From Hydrogenispora ethanolica (lineage in GTDB: Bacteria > Bacillota > UBA4882 > UBA8346), in contig NZ_SLUN01000048.1 of assembly GCF_004340685.1 (NCBI RefSeq), positions 1 through 37,110 of the forward strand: a stretch of DNA of 37,110 nucleotides, given 5' to 3'. The translations under genes were made by a program, and so were the position numbers. Each line of letters opens with the position of its first letter. Positions within the stretch are counted from its first letter, which is position 1. The notes under the pieces were generated by a model. That model saw only the letters and a list, made by a program, of their open reading frames with translations. It was not told the origin of the DNA and did no database searches. Shown here piece by piece: positions 7,301 to 15,808 of this stretch.

Positions 7301-7615
7301 GTGAAAAATCAGTTGAGCCGGTTGGTACACCATTCCGCGCATCGAAATAAGCCTCTGACCCATCTCGGTCAGATCCACCGGGATAACGGCTCGACGCCGG
7401 GAAGTGCAGCCGCGCGAATCGAAGCGATTCAAAAAAAGAATCAAGCGATCATTCAAAGTAAGGTTGAAGAGCTCCACCGCAACGTTGAGACGATCATGGC
7501 GCGGATCGAAGCAATGAAGGCCAGGATCAAAGCCACCCGCGAGCATGCCATGACCGTTCGGAAAATTGTCAACTTTTCCAAACCCATATCGAAAGAAGGG
7601 AAACCGAATGAATAG
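7301..7615 (+). CDS. Coiled-coil protein in the gas vesicle operon, unassigned
   Basis: A 104-residue, strongly basic protein. Residues about 40-90 are predicted helix rich in Ala, Ile, Lys, Arg and Glu, with a heptad-like pattern (R-I-E-A-I-Q-K-K-N, V-E-E-L-H-R-N-V-E-T-I-M-A-R-I-E-A-M-K-A-R-I-K). No Cys, signal peptide or membrane segment. GTG 7301 is chosen because AAAGGAGGG lies 7 nt before it. It is tightly spaced: 4 nt after the second GvpJ-like gene and overlapping gvpO by 8 nt, so it is surely co-expressed with them. It could fill the place of helical accessory proteins such as GvpH, GvpI or GvpT, but I cannot assign it. Confidence 0.75.
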   Translation: MKNQLSRLVHHSAHRNKPLTHLGQIHRDNGSTPGSAAARIEAIQKKNQAIIQSKVEELHRNVETIMARIEAMKARIKATREHAMTVRKIVNFSKPISKEGKPNE

Positions 7616-7895
7616 TTACACCGACCAAATCGCCCCGAAATCACGAACCTCATTGGAGGCGATCATCGCCAAAGGAACTGAAAACATTATCCAACTCACC
7701 GGGCTCAAGTTATTAGGAGTCGTCGGAGCGATTCCCGAGGAGAGCAACTATCTTCTCAAAATCGAGTTAATCGAGAGGGAAGGGATCCCCAATACCATGG
7801 ATTCGGTCGGGTTATATGAAGTCAACGTCGATCCGGGGGGGAATTTGATCAGCTATTCCCGGGTGGATATGCGAAAACGCGGCGAACATTACTAG
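7608..7895 (+). CDS. gvpO: Gas vesicle protein GvpO
   Basis: A 95-residue protein with the GvpO pattern in its second half: K-I-E-L-I-E-R-E-G-I-P-N-T-M-D-S-V-G-L-Y-E-V-N-V-D, then G-N-L-I-S-Y-S-R-V. The family consensus has E-x-x-R-I-P-D-T-x-D-x-L-A-x-Y-E-V. GvpO is essential in several gas vesicle systems, with a proposed role in regulation or assembly. ATG 7608 follows GAAAGAAGGGAAA and overlaps the previous gene by 8 nt. It is the last gene of the operon, 12 nt before a terminator. Confidence 0.88.
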   Translation: MNSYTDQIAPKSRTSLEAIIAKGTENIIQLTGLKLLGVVGAIPEESNYLLKIELIEREGIPNTMDSVGLYEVNVDPGGNLISYSRVDMRKRGEHY

Positions 7896-7907
7896 CGATG
7901 GGCGATG

Positions 7908-7934
7908 AAGACTGGATGGAATCCAGTCTTTTAC
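7908..7934 (+). terminator. Terminator of the gas vesicle operon
   Basis: AAGACTGGA at 7908-7916 pairs perfectly with TCCAGTCTT at 7922-7930 around TGGAA; TTAC follows. It lies just after gvpO. Confidence 0.75.
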
Positions 7935-8008
7935 TTGTCATTCCCAAGGGCCTCCCTGACTGGCGGAATCCTTGATTTCTGAAGAATGCCCGGATGGATT
8001 TTTAAGCA

Positions 8009-8042
8009 ACGGCAGGATTTATGACCGGGCGGCAGGAATATT
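8009..8042 (+). repeat. Short dispersed repeat, copy A
   Basis: ACGGCAGGATTTATGACCG followed by CGGCAGGAATAT recurs, with changes, at 10185-10216. It lies 55 nt before the degV start. The two copies share ACGGCAGGATTT, GACCG and (C/G)CAG-AATAT. Confidence 0.45.
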
Positions 8043-8096
8043 TTTATTCGGAAATGTCCTCTCGTAAGGGATATTAGAAAAACGGAGGTCCCTCTG

Positions 8097-8936
8097 ATGA
8101 TCCAAATTGTCACCGATACCACTTCTTCCCTCACTTTTGAAGAGTACCGGCGGTTCCGGATTACTGCGATCCCGCTTTACATTCGCCGGGACGAGGATAG
8201 TAAACGGGAATTGTTCGAGATCTCCTATGACGAATTTTATAAAGCGCAACGGGCGGGCGCTCATTTTTCGACTTCCCAGCCTGATCCGCACGCCTTCTTG
8301 GAGGTCTTTCGGCCGATGATCGAGGCTGGGGACGAGATCATCTGTGTGCTGCTTTCGTCGGGTATTTCGGGCACCATCAACTCCGCCAATCTGGCCAAGC
8401 AGATGCTGGAGACCGATAAAATCTCGATCATTGATTCCCGGGAAAGCGGCTACGGCCAGGCGAGTCAGGCCATCAAGGCCCGGCAGATGGCCGATGCCGG
8501 CGCCAGCCGGACGGAGATCGTTCAAGCCTTGGCAGAGATGCGGCGCCGCTCCAAGATCTATTTCGTAGTGGAATCCCTGCGCTACTTATACGAAGGCGGG
8601 CGTTTAAACGGAGCCCAGGCCCTGATCGGCTCGCTCATTCAGATCAAACCGATTATTTGGTTCGACTCCAGCGGACTCATGGTCCCGCTCGAAAAAGTCC
8701 GGACCCTGAAAGCCGCCAAAAATCGCACCCTGGATCGGGTCAAGGAAGAAGTCGATAAAAACGGCATCGTCCAAGCGGGTTTGCATTACGGGGACAACCT
8801 CGAAGAGGCGACCGAATACGCCCGGGAACTTGAGCGCATTACCGGAATTCCCGTGCCGCTGGTCAAACTCTCCCCGGTCCTCGGGACCCATACCGGCCCG
8901 GATATCTTAGGACCGTGCATTATCACGGAGCGATAA
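8097..8936 (+). CDS. DegV family lipid-binding protein
   Basis: A 279-residue DegV protein. Hallmarks are the opening I-V-T-D-T-T-S-S (4-11), F-S-T-S-Q-P (57-62), L-S-S-G-I-S-G-T (86-93), V-E-S-L-R-Y-L-Y-E-G-G-R near 178-189, and S-P-V-L-G-T-H-T-G-P near the C-terminus. DegV proteins bind a single fatty acid and, in FakB form, present it to fatty acid kinase FakA for incorporation into phospholipid. No fakA is in the window. CGGAGG lies a good distance before ATG 8097. It is probably monocistronic: the gas vesicle terminator precedes it and the structured element follows. Confidence 0.93.
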   Translation: MIQIVTDTTSSLTFEEYRRFRITAIPLYIRRDEDSKRELFEISYDEFYKAQRAGAHFSTSQPDPHAFLEVFRPMIEAGDEIICVLLSSGISGTINSANLAKQMLETDKISIIDSRESGYGQASQAIKARQMADAGASRTEIVQALAEMRRRSKIYFVVESLRYLYEGGRLNGAQALIGSLIQIKPIIWFDSSGLMVPLEKVRTLKAAKNRTLDRVKEEVDKNGIVQAGLHYGDNLEEATEYARELERITGIPVPLVKLSPVLGTHTGPDILGPCIITER

Positions 8937-8948
8937 CCGGCTCCGTTT

Positions 8949-9078
8949 AAAAGCGTTGTGATAAACCCTGCCCGAAGGTCAGGGTGAACACAAAAGCTCA
9001 GAAAAGCAAGTGATAAAGTCGTTTTAATTCTTTTCGCAAGCTGACTTCCGTTTCGAAAGACTTTATCACATGGCTTTT
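8949..9078 (+). repeat. Structured repeat element, copy 1 (possible leader RNA or MITE)
   Basis: A 130-nt element matching 35542-35667. The left end AAAAGCGTTGTGATAAA and the reverse complement of the right end, AAAAGCCATGTGATAAA, agree at 15 of 17 positions. Inside are a hairpin ACCCTG(8965-8970)/CAGGGT(8980-8985) with loop CCCGAAGGT, the conserved GAACACAAAAGCTCAG, and GTGATAAAGTC pairing with GACTTTATCAC at 9059-9069. It sits between degV and the protease gene, same strand. An ATG inside its right end is in frame with the protease gene. I know no RNA family that matches. Confidence 0.65.
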
Positions 9079-9258
9079 GAAACACCCTCCCATCCCGTTC
9101 AACAATTCATCCGGGAGTTTGGCACAACCGCACTGCTTCTCCGATATGCTATAAGCAGGCAACGACATCATTCCGGGAGCGCTCCGGCGCAACATGATTC
9201 CCCTTCGCCAGGCAGCCTCCCGCCCGTTGTTGCAATCTATCGCAATGGAGTGAAACAG

Positions 9259-10152
9259 GTGCGGCTGTTTTTCGAATGGGAGCAGGCTTTGCTTTTAAGC
9301 ATCCTGGAAGAGCATCAGCGGACGCTGACCGCGTTTTTTGAAAATCTCACCTATCTCGACATCGGTTACAGGTTTCAGTCCGGCAAGCCCCTTCCCGAAC
9401 TGGCCATCCGGATTCATGTCCGGCGCAAATTAGCGATCGCCGAATTACTGCCATTCCAAATCCTCCCCCGGAAGATCGCTGGTTTCAGCGTGGATGTCCT
9501 GCAGAGCAACCCGGTGCTCCAGCGGGCCGCGGCCGAGCGCGACCGACGTTTTGATCCGATACCGGGCGGCGTGGCGGTCGCCAATCCTCGGCTGAAGGGC
9601 TTGGGAACCCTCGGTACCGTGGTCTTCGACCGGTCGACGCCCACGCCCATGGGGATCTCCGCCCATCACGTGCTGGTCGGCGAAACAGGCCAAACCGGCG
9701 ACGAAATCGTACAGCCGGCCGAGTCCGATTCCTCGGCCACCGTCGGCAACCTGCTGCGCTGGAATAAGGAGCTGGACTGCGCCATCTTCCGGTTCAACCA
9801 CTCCCGCTCCGTCAGCCGGGCGATCCTGGGAATCCCCCAATTCCCCCGCTATTGTAAAGAACCCCTGGTGGGCATGGCGGTCGCCAAATCGGGCCGGACC
9901 ACCGGCGTAACCTATGGGATTATCGACGGCGTCAATGCGGACGGATTCACGATTATTCCCGATCCCAGTCATCCCGCCCCCGATGGGGAGATCAGCCTGC
10001 CGGGCGATTCCGGCGCGATCTGGCTGGAGCCGTCTTCCGGAGCTGCCGTAGGTTTGCATGTGGCCGGCGAATCCGATCCCGATCCTACTGCGGAGCGGGC
10101 CTGGGCGAAACGCATCAATAAAGTGCTGAATGCCCTGGATGTTTCGTTGTAA
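9259..10152 (+). CDS. Trypsin-like serine protease, unassigned subfamily
   Basis: A probable chymotrypsin-fold protease. Numbered from an in-frame ATG at 9070, the triad would be H200 (in SAHHVL), D236 (in ELDCAIF) and S314 (in GDSGAIW), in the right order. A G-L-G-T-L-G-T-V-V-F strand precedes the His. The first part, with Y-L-D-I-G-Y-R-F and A-I-R-I-H-V-R-R-K, resembles domains preceding such proteases in soil bacteria. No signal peptide is seen, so it may act inside the cell. GTG 9259 is preferred because GGAG lies 8 nt upstream, giving 297 residues. ATG 9070 has no SD and lies inside the repeat element, but would give 360 residues. The target is unknown. Confidence 0.78.
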   Translation: MRLFFEWEQALLLSILEEHQRTLTAFFENLTYLDIGYRFQSGKPLPELAIRIHVRRKLAIAELLPFQILPRKIAGFSVDVLQSNPVLQRAAAERDRRFDPIPGGVAVANPRLKGLGTLGTVVFDRSTPTPMGISAHHVLVGETGQTGDEIVQPAESDSSATVGNLLRWNKELDCAIFRFNHSRSVSRAILGIPQFPRYCKEPLVGMAVAKSGRTTGVTYGIIDGVNADGFTIIPDPSHPAPDGEISLPGDSGAIWLEPSSGAAVGLHVAGESDPDPTAERAWAKRINKVLNALDVSL

Positions 10153-10184
10153 AACGGGAGGCCTGGCCAATTCTCGCCAAGTTG

Positions 10185-10216
10185 ACGGCAGGATTTTGGA
10201 CCGTCCGCCAGAATAT
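10185..10216 (+). repeat. Short dispersed repeat, copy B
   Basis: ACGGCAGGATTTTGGACCG followed by CGCCAGAATATG, similar to 8009-8042. Like copy A it lies a short distance (about 27 nt) before a gene start on the same strand. Confidence 0.45.
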
Positions 10217-10242
10217 GTAATGGAGCGCCACGGGAAGGACGG

Positions 10243-10551
10243 ATGAAATTTTTGCAGGGTTTTTTTCAAGAAGTCTATGAAGTGGTCCAACGGGTTCCCG
10301 CCGGCAAGGCGGTCACCTATGGCCAGATCGCGGCATGGATAGGCCGGCCTCACTCCGCCCGGGTGGTCGGCTGGGCGATGCGGGTCGGGCCGGAAGGATT
10401 GCCTTGGCACCGGGTGGTCAACCGCCACGGCGGGCTGGCCCCCGGCTGCGAACTCGAACAAAGGCTGCGGCTCGCCGCGGAGGGAGTAACTTTCACCTCC
10501 GACGGCCGGGTCGATCTGAAGCGGCATGGCTGGTCAGTCCAGGGCGATTAA
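10243..10551 (+). CDS. Alkyltransferase-like DNA-binding protein (ATL)
   Basis: A 102-residue protein with the DNA-binding domain of O6-alkylguanine-DNA alkyltransferase. It has P-A-G-K-V-T-Y-like sequence at 19-26, G-Q-I-A (27-30), the Arg-finger stretch S-A-R-V-V-G-W-A-M (38-46) and P-W-H-R-V (54-58). The catalytic Cys of true methyltransferases (PCHRV) is Trp55, which is diagnostic of ATL proteins (Atl1, YbaZ/eATL). These bind and flip O6-alkylguanine without repairing it and flag it for nucleotide excision repair. AAGGACGG precedes the ATG. It lies 90 nt after the protease gene and may share its transcript. Confidence 0.9.
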   Translation: MKFLQGFFQEVYEVVQRVPAGKAVTYGQIAAWIGRPHSARVVGWAMRVGPEGLPWHRVVNRHGGLAPGCELEQRLRLAAEGVTFTSDGRVDLKRHGWSVQGD

Positions 10552-10574
10552 GGCGGGGTGTCCGGCGCGGCTCC

Positions 10575-11639
10575 TTAGCGCCGGCTATTTTGTTGAATGA
10601 GCGTCACGATGGCGTCGATCCCCCCGGCTAGCTTGGACTGGGCCATCCGGGCCCGGTACGCTTCCCGCTCCCGGTAGAGCTGTCTGAGAGCTGTCAGGAA
10701 ACTGGCGGCCGTCAGCTCTTCTTCCATCAAAACTTTGCTGAAACCCTGTTTCTCAAAGGAACGGGCGTTCAGGATCTGATCGCCCCGGCTGGACTGTTTG
10801 GAGAGGGGAATCAATAAATTCGGTTTTTTCAGGGCCAACAGCTCAAAGATGGTCGTGGCCCCGGCCCGCGAGACCACCAGATCGGCCATGGCGAATAAGT
10901 GAGGTAGCTCTTCATTGACATATTCGAATTGTTGATAGCCGGAACGAGCGTTCAAAGCGGGATCGATGTTGCCAGGCCCGCAGATATGACAGACTTGGAA
11001 CTCCTGTAACAACTCCGGCAGCGTGCCCCGGATGGTGGTATTTAAAACCCCCGACCCTTGACTGCCGCCGATGATCGCCAGTACCGGACGGTCGCTTCCG
11101 AAGCCGCACAGGCTCCGGCCGACGGCCGCGTTGCCTCGAAAGAGCGTCGCACGGACCGGAATCCCGGTCAGGGTTTTGGCGTCGCTCCGGATATAGCGGG
11201 CCGTCTCCGGGAAAGTATAACAGACCGTCCTGGCAAAAGGCAATGATAACCGATTGGCCAATCCTGGGGTGAGATCCGACTCATGGATGATCACCGGCAC
11301 CCGGTGCAGCCAAGCGGCCCAAACCACCGGACACGAAACAAAGCCGCCCTTGCTGAAGACCACCGCCGGCTTCAGCTTGCCCAGGAGCGCCACGGCCTCC
11401 AGAAACCCCCGGGCGATCCGGCCCGTGTCGGTCAGATTCTTCAGATCCAAATAACGCCGTAATTTGCCGGCGTGAATCGGGTAATACGGGAGTCCCTCCC
11501 GCTCGATCAGTTGCCGTTCCATTCCGTCGGCAGTTCCGATATAAACGATCTCGTAACCGAGCTCCCGCAGCTTTGGCACGAGCGCAATATTGGGCGTGAC
11601 ATGTCCGGCGGTCCCCCCGCCGGTCAAAACGATCTTCAT
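10575..11639 (-). CDS. murG: UDP-GlcNAc:lipid I GlcNAc transferase MurG
   Basis: A 354-residue GT28 glycosyltransferase. The N-terminal G-G-G-T-A-G-H-V-T-P-N loop is at residues 7-17, with F-S-K-G-G-F-V-S near 94-101, H-E-S-D near 119-122, G-G-S-Q-G-S near the middle, and the UDP-binding S-R-A-G-A-T-T-I-F-E-L near 265. MurG adds N-acetylglucosamine to lipid I at the inner face of the membrane to make lipid II. ATG 11639 follows GAGGAGG; longer frames upstream lack that signal. It is not next to mur/fts genes, so it may be a second MurG or a dispersed single copy. Confidence 0.93.
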   Translation of the reverse strand: MKIVLTGGGTAGHVTPNIALVPKLRELGYEIVYIGTADGMERQLIEREGLPYYPIHAGKLRRYLDLKNLTDTGRIARGFLEAVALLGKLKPAVVFSKGGFVSCPVVWAAWLHRVPVIIHESDLTPGLANRLSLPFARTVCYTFPETARYIRSDAKTLTGIPVRATLFRGNAAVGRSLCGFGSDRPVLAIIGGSQGSGVLNTTIRGTLPELLQEFQVCHICGPGNIDPALNARSGYQQFEYVNEELPHLFAMADLVVSRAGATTIFELLALKKPNLLIPLSKQSSRGDQILNARSFEKQGFSKVLMEEELTAASFLTALRQLYREREAYRARMAQSKLAGGIDAIVTLIQQNSRR

Positions 11640-11868
11640 GATTGCCTCCTCTACGATCCGCAGACCATTTTCCGGTTCGGCCCATCTTCCCTCTTCCCCT
11701 GAACCGGTCTGTCTTCGTTGAACTCCATCCCGCGGCGGAATTCCGTTCCTCTCCGTCCGGCGGTTGCTCCTGATCCGACCTCTATACTTTGCGCCGGGTG
11801 GGGCCGCTTTATCAAACCCGTGCGGCATACGCAGCCACAGTCGCAACTGCGCTGTGCTTCCGCTATGC

Positions 11869-12363
11869 TCAAACTTGTTCCGGCAGCCTGATCCATTCGA
11901 CCCGGAGCGTTCCGTCGTCGATCCGCAGCAGCGCCAGACTCACCGGCAATTTAAAACGGCGCGGTCCGGCGCTGCCGGGATTGATGTAAAGGACCCCGTC
12001 CCGCTCGGCGCTGGCCGCTTGGTGCGAATGGCCGCTGACCACCGCCCGGAACCCGGCGGCCCCGGCATCCAGATCCAACCGGTGTAGATCGTGGAGTAGA
12101 TAGATCAATACTCCTCCGACCGCGACCACTTCCGTCTCGGGATAGGCCCCGGCCCACTCTCCCCTGTCGCAGTTGCCGCGCACCGCAACCACGGGCGCAA
12201 TCCGTTCCAACCCGGCGATGACTTCCGGCCCGCCGATATCCCCGGCATGCAGGATCCGCTCGACGCCCGCCAAAGCCGCCAAGGCTTCTTTGCGCAATAA
12301 TCCGTGCGTATCCGCGATCAAGCCGACCGTAATTCCGTCCAGTGGCGCTTCCTTCTTCCCCAA
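11869..12363 (-). CDS. YfcE/MJ0936-type metallophosphoesterase
   Basis: A 164-residue calcineurin-like phosphoesterase of the small YfcE class. Metal ligands are D18 and H20 (IADTHG), D42 (HAGD), N64 (RGNCD), H91, and H112/H114 (SGHSH). N-P-G-S near 127-130 is also typical. Family members hydrolyse phosphodiesters with Mn or Ni; the natural substrate is usually unknown. A TTG at 12363 is the outermost start and lacks a good SD, so the true start may be slightly further in. It lies 229 nt upstream of murG on the same strand, and that gap contains nothing I can identify. Confidence 0.88.
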   Translation of the reverse strand: MGKKEAPLDGITVGLIADTHGLLRKEALAALAGVERILHAGDIGGPEVIAGLERIAPVVAVRGNCDRGEWAGAYPETEVVAVGGVLIYLLHDLHRLDLDAGAAGFRAVVSGHSHQAASAERDGVLYINPGSAGPRRFKLPVSLALLRIDDGTLRVEWIRLPEQV

Positions 12364-12533
12364 GCGGTGATTTCCCCGAACCGAACCCTATTGAATATTC
12401 TGCACAAACCGGCAAAAGCCTCTTCCGGATCCCCGTGCTTCCATACCATTCTATTCACCCCGCCCCATGGGAATGGTATCCGCTCCGTCCATCCGTTATT
12501 CTACCTCTTCCACAGTTTACAAAGACCATTTCA

Positions 12534-12785
12534 GCTCCTGAAGATCTGCCTTGAGCCGCCCCAGATGTTCTCTCAGTTCCTGAGGATCCATGCGTAGTTA
12601 CTGTGCAGGTTCGCTCAGTTGCTGAGGATCTCTGCCCGGTTGCCGCGCATGTTCGCTCGGTTACCGGGGATCCTTGCACAGTTACTGTGCATGCTGGTCC
12701 GGTTCCTGAGGATCCTCGCACGGTTGCAGTGCATACTGGCCCGGTTACTGGGGAAGTTCACTCGGTTACCGCGCGGGTTCATCCG
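12534..12785. repeat. Degenerate 21-bp tandem repeat array, about 12 units
   Basis: From 12576 to 12785, ten consecutive units keep an exact 21-nt period, each opening GTT(A/G/C)C. Two more diverged units lie at 12534-12575. Odd and even units alternate (GTTACTGTGCA-type and GTTGCTGAGGA-type), suggesting a 42-bp higher-order unit. Because 21 is divisible by three, several frames stay open and give 7-residue repeats (for example NRxxxxx on the minus strand). I do not think these are genes. The array touches the last codons of the hydrolase gene at 12766. Confidence 0.75.
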
Positions 12786-13635
12786 CTTGGCCGGCCGGGG
12801 ACGAAACTCTCCCCGCTTCATGTCCGGTCAACTCTTGGCGGATCAGCGCCCGGTTCTTCCGGTGGCATTCCAATAGCAACTTGGGAAAAGAATAACCGGC
12901 GATCTGCCGTTCCAGCTCCGGCGCAGGGTCATTCCGAAGCACCGCTTCCCTCAGCCTGCGAAGATATTGCCGCGACGAATCCAGCCGCCGCGCCATCTCG
13001 GCCGGATCTGCGGTCACCGCGCCATGGCCGGGGATCAGCAGTTGGATCCGGTCTTCTCCGATGAACCGCCCGGCTTTTTGTAGGGTCCGTTCATAGGCGA
13101 GGCTGCTGTGATCGACAAACGGAATCTCCAGATCCGAGAGATAATCGCCGGCGATGAACAAGCCGCCGGGTTCCACCCGGATGAAGAGGCCATCGGCGGT
13201 ATGTCCCGGCGCCGGGTCAAAGCGGAGCGTCGTTCCGCCCACCCGCAGCGTTTCCCCGTCATCCCCGACGGGATGATCGATCCGGGGGTACTCCAGCGGA
13301 TAATCCCGGACGATATAATACCCTTCGTCGAAATCGCGTATCTGGGCAATGATCCGCTCCGGGTCCGGATGTTCCGCCAACGCCCGGCTGGCAATGGCGC
13401 GGGCACCCGGAAAGGCCCGGTAGCCCAGGATATGATCGTAATCCGAATGGGTAAAGGCGAGAAAAACCGGTTTGCCCCGCCGGGAGCCTACGCAATGCCG
13501 GATTTCATCAATCTCTCCCGGCAACCAACCCGGGTCGACCAGCAACACCAGATCGTCGGTATGGACCACCGTGGCGTTAGTCTGATAGAGCGCGCTCTGA
13601 AAGACGGTGCAGATGCGGTTTTGAAAGTGAATCAC
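12766..13635 (-). CDS. Metallo-beta-lactamase-fold hydrolase
   Basis: A 289-residue MBL-fold protein. The metal motif reads T-H-S-D-Y-D-H at 62-68, so the usual HxHxDH has Asp65 in place of the second His. Other ligands are H145 (PGHT), D164 (IAGD) and H204 (IPGHG). The C-terminal ~80 residues are helical with S-R-Q-Y-L-R-R-L near 216-223, as in many hydrolases of this class. Substrates range from thioesters to lactones and phosphates; this one is unknown. GTG 13635 lies about 12 nt after GAGGAGG. The last codons lie in the 21-bp repeat array, so the Pro/Ala-rich tail may derive from it. Confidence 0.85.
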   Translation of the reverse strand: MIHFQNRICTVFQSALYQTNATVVHTDDLVLLVDPGWLPGEIDEIRHCVGSRRGKPVFLAFTHSDYDHILGYRAFPGARAIASRALAEHPDPERIIAQIRDFDEGYYIVRDYPLEYPRIDHPVGDDGETLRVGGTTLRFDPAPGHTADGLFIRVEPGGLFIAGDYLSDLEIPFVDHSSLAYERTLQKAGRFIGEDRIQLLIPGHGAVTADPAEMARRLDSSRQYLRRLREAVLRNDPAPELERQIAGYSFPKLLLECHRKNRALIRQELTGHEAGRVSSPAGQADEPAR

Positions 13636-13721
13636 GGCTGACAGCCACCTCCTCGTTCCCCCGACGGAAAATATTCGCTAAAATCCCGAAAGACCCTTTC
13701 CTTTTTTCAGTTGTCCGGCCA

Positions 13722-13753
13722 TCAAAAAACAGGCCCTTTTGGAAGGCCTGTTT
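13722..13753 (-). terminator. Terminator of the ABC importer operon
   Basis: On the minus strand AAACAGGCC (13753-13745) pairs with GGCCTGTTT (13735-13727) and is followed by T residues. It lies 17 nt after the last permease gene. Confidence 0.8.
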
Positions 13754-13770
13754 CATGATCATTCTCCGGA

Positions 13771-14709
13771 TTACTTTCTTCCTTCGTAGGGGATCCCGTC
13801 CGCGGCAGGCGGCACCGACTTGCCGACGACTCCGAGAATCAGGATAATCGTACAAGCATAAGGCAGCATGTGCAGGAACTGAGTGGGCACATTCATCCCC
13901 AGCAACTGGAACTGGCCTTCCAAAGCTTCGGCGAATCCGAACAGTAAACAAGCGAAAAAAGCGCCGACCGGATTGTATTTCCCGGAGATCATGGCCGCTA
14001 AGGCGATGAAGCCCCGGCCGGCCGTCATATTCTCTTTGAAGAGATCCATCGAGCCCAAAGAGAGAAAGACTCCTCCCAAACCGCCCAGCAGACCGCTGGC
14101 GATCACCCCCAGGTAGCGGATCTTGCGGATGCTGATCCCCACCGTGGCGGCGGCTTCCGGATTCTCCCCGACCGAGCGGATCCGCAGGCCGGTCGTGGTT
14201 CCGAATAAGAAAAAGCTCGAAAGCGCGACCATTGCCAATGCCAGATAGACCAGGGGGTTGAGGTTGCCAATCGCATCTCCGAGGAACGGGATGTCCTTTA
14301 AGAGCGGGACTTGCCAATCAGCCACTTTCGCCACGGAAGGCGACTGCCCGACGCTGTGAAAAAACTTCACCAGCAACATATTGGTTCCCGCCACGGCCAT
14401 CAGGTTGAGGGCCACGCCGCTCACGGTCTGGTTGGCCCGCAGCTCGATGGAGAGGAAGGCATGGACCGCCGCGACCAAGCCGCCGACCAGCGTTCCCAAT
14501 AATACTCCCAGCCAGGGATTGTTGGTCAGATACGAACCGTACATTCCAAAGAAGGCCGAAAATAACATGATGCCTTCCAAGCCGATATTGAACACCCCTG
14601 AACGTTCGGAGAAGACGCCGCCCAAAGCAGCGAAGATGAGAGGCGTGGCGGCCCGAAGCGTCGATGCGATCACGAAAGCGCCGATTCCCATGATAAATCC
14701 CCAATCCAT
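13771..14709 (-). CDS. Nucleoside-type ABC transporter permease (NupQ/YufQ-like)
   Basis: A 312-residue BPD_transp_2-family permease with about eight to ten hydrophobic helices. Family features include A-L-G-G-V-F-S-E-R-S-G-V-F-N-I-G-L-E-G near 27-45, E-L-R-A-N-Q-T-V-S-G near 90-99, and the cytoplasmic loop I-R-S-V-G-E-N-P-E-A-A near 175-185, which contacts the ATPase. It forms the membrane channel with the permease encoded just upstream and takes up nucleosides or related solutes. It starts 4 nt after the preceding gene's stop and is last in the operon. Exact substrate is inferred from family, not shown. Confidence 0.9.
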   Translation of the reverse strand: MDWGFIMGIGAFVIASTLRAATPLIFAALGGVFSERSGVFNIGLEGIMLFSAFFGMYGSYLTNNPWLGVLLGTLVGGLVAAVHAFLSIELRANQTVSGVALNLMAVAGTNMLLVKFFHSVGQSPSVAKVADWQVPLLKDIPFLGDAIGNLNPLVYLALAMVALSSFFLFGTTTGLRIRSVGENPEAAATVGISIRKIRYLGVIASGLLGGLGGVFLSLGSMDLFKENMTAGRGFIALAAMISGKYNPVGAFFACLLFGFAEALEGQFQLLGMNVPTQFLHMLPYACTIILILGVVGKSVPPAADGIPYEGRK

Positions 14710-14713
14710 TGCC

Positions 14714-15804
<1,091 letters not shown>

Positions 15805-15808
<4 letters not shown>

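Noticed and set aside
8949-9078. CRP-like operator from the TGTGA and TCACA half-sites
   Set aside because: The inverted half-sites are about 100 nt apart, not 6, so they are element termini rather than one operator.
9445-10527. A 360-codon minus-strand frame opposite the protease and ATL genes
   Set aside because: Both plus-strand genes have catalytic or family motifs; the antisense frame has none.
12534-12785. CRISPR array
   Set aside because: The repeats are contiguous with no spacers, the unit is degenerate, and no cas genes are near.
12603-13064. Plus-strand open frame of 153 codons across the 21-bp array and the MBL gene
   Set aside because: Its open state comes from the 21-nt period and from being antisense to a well-supported gene.
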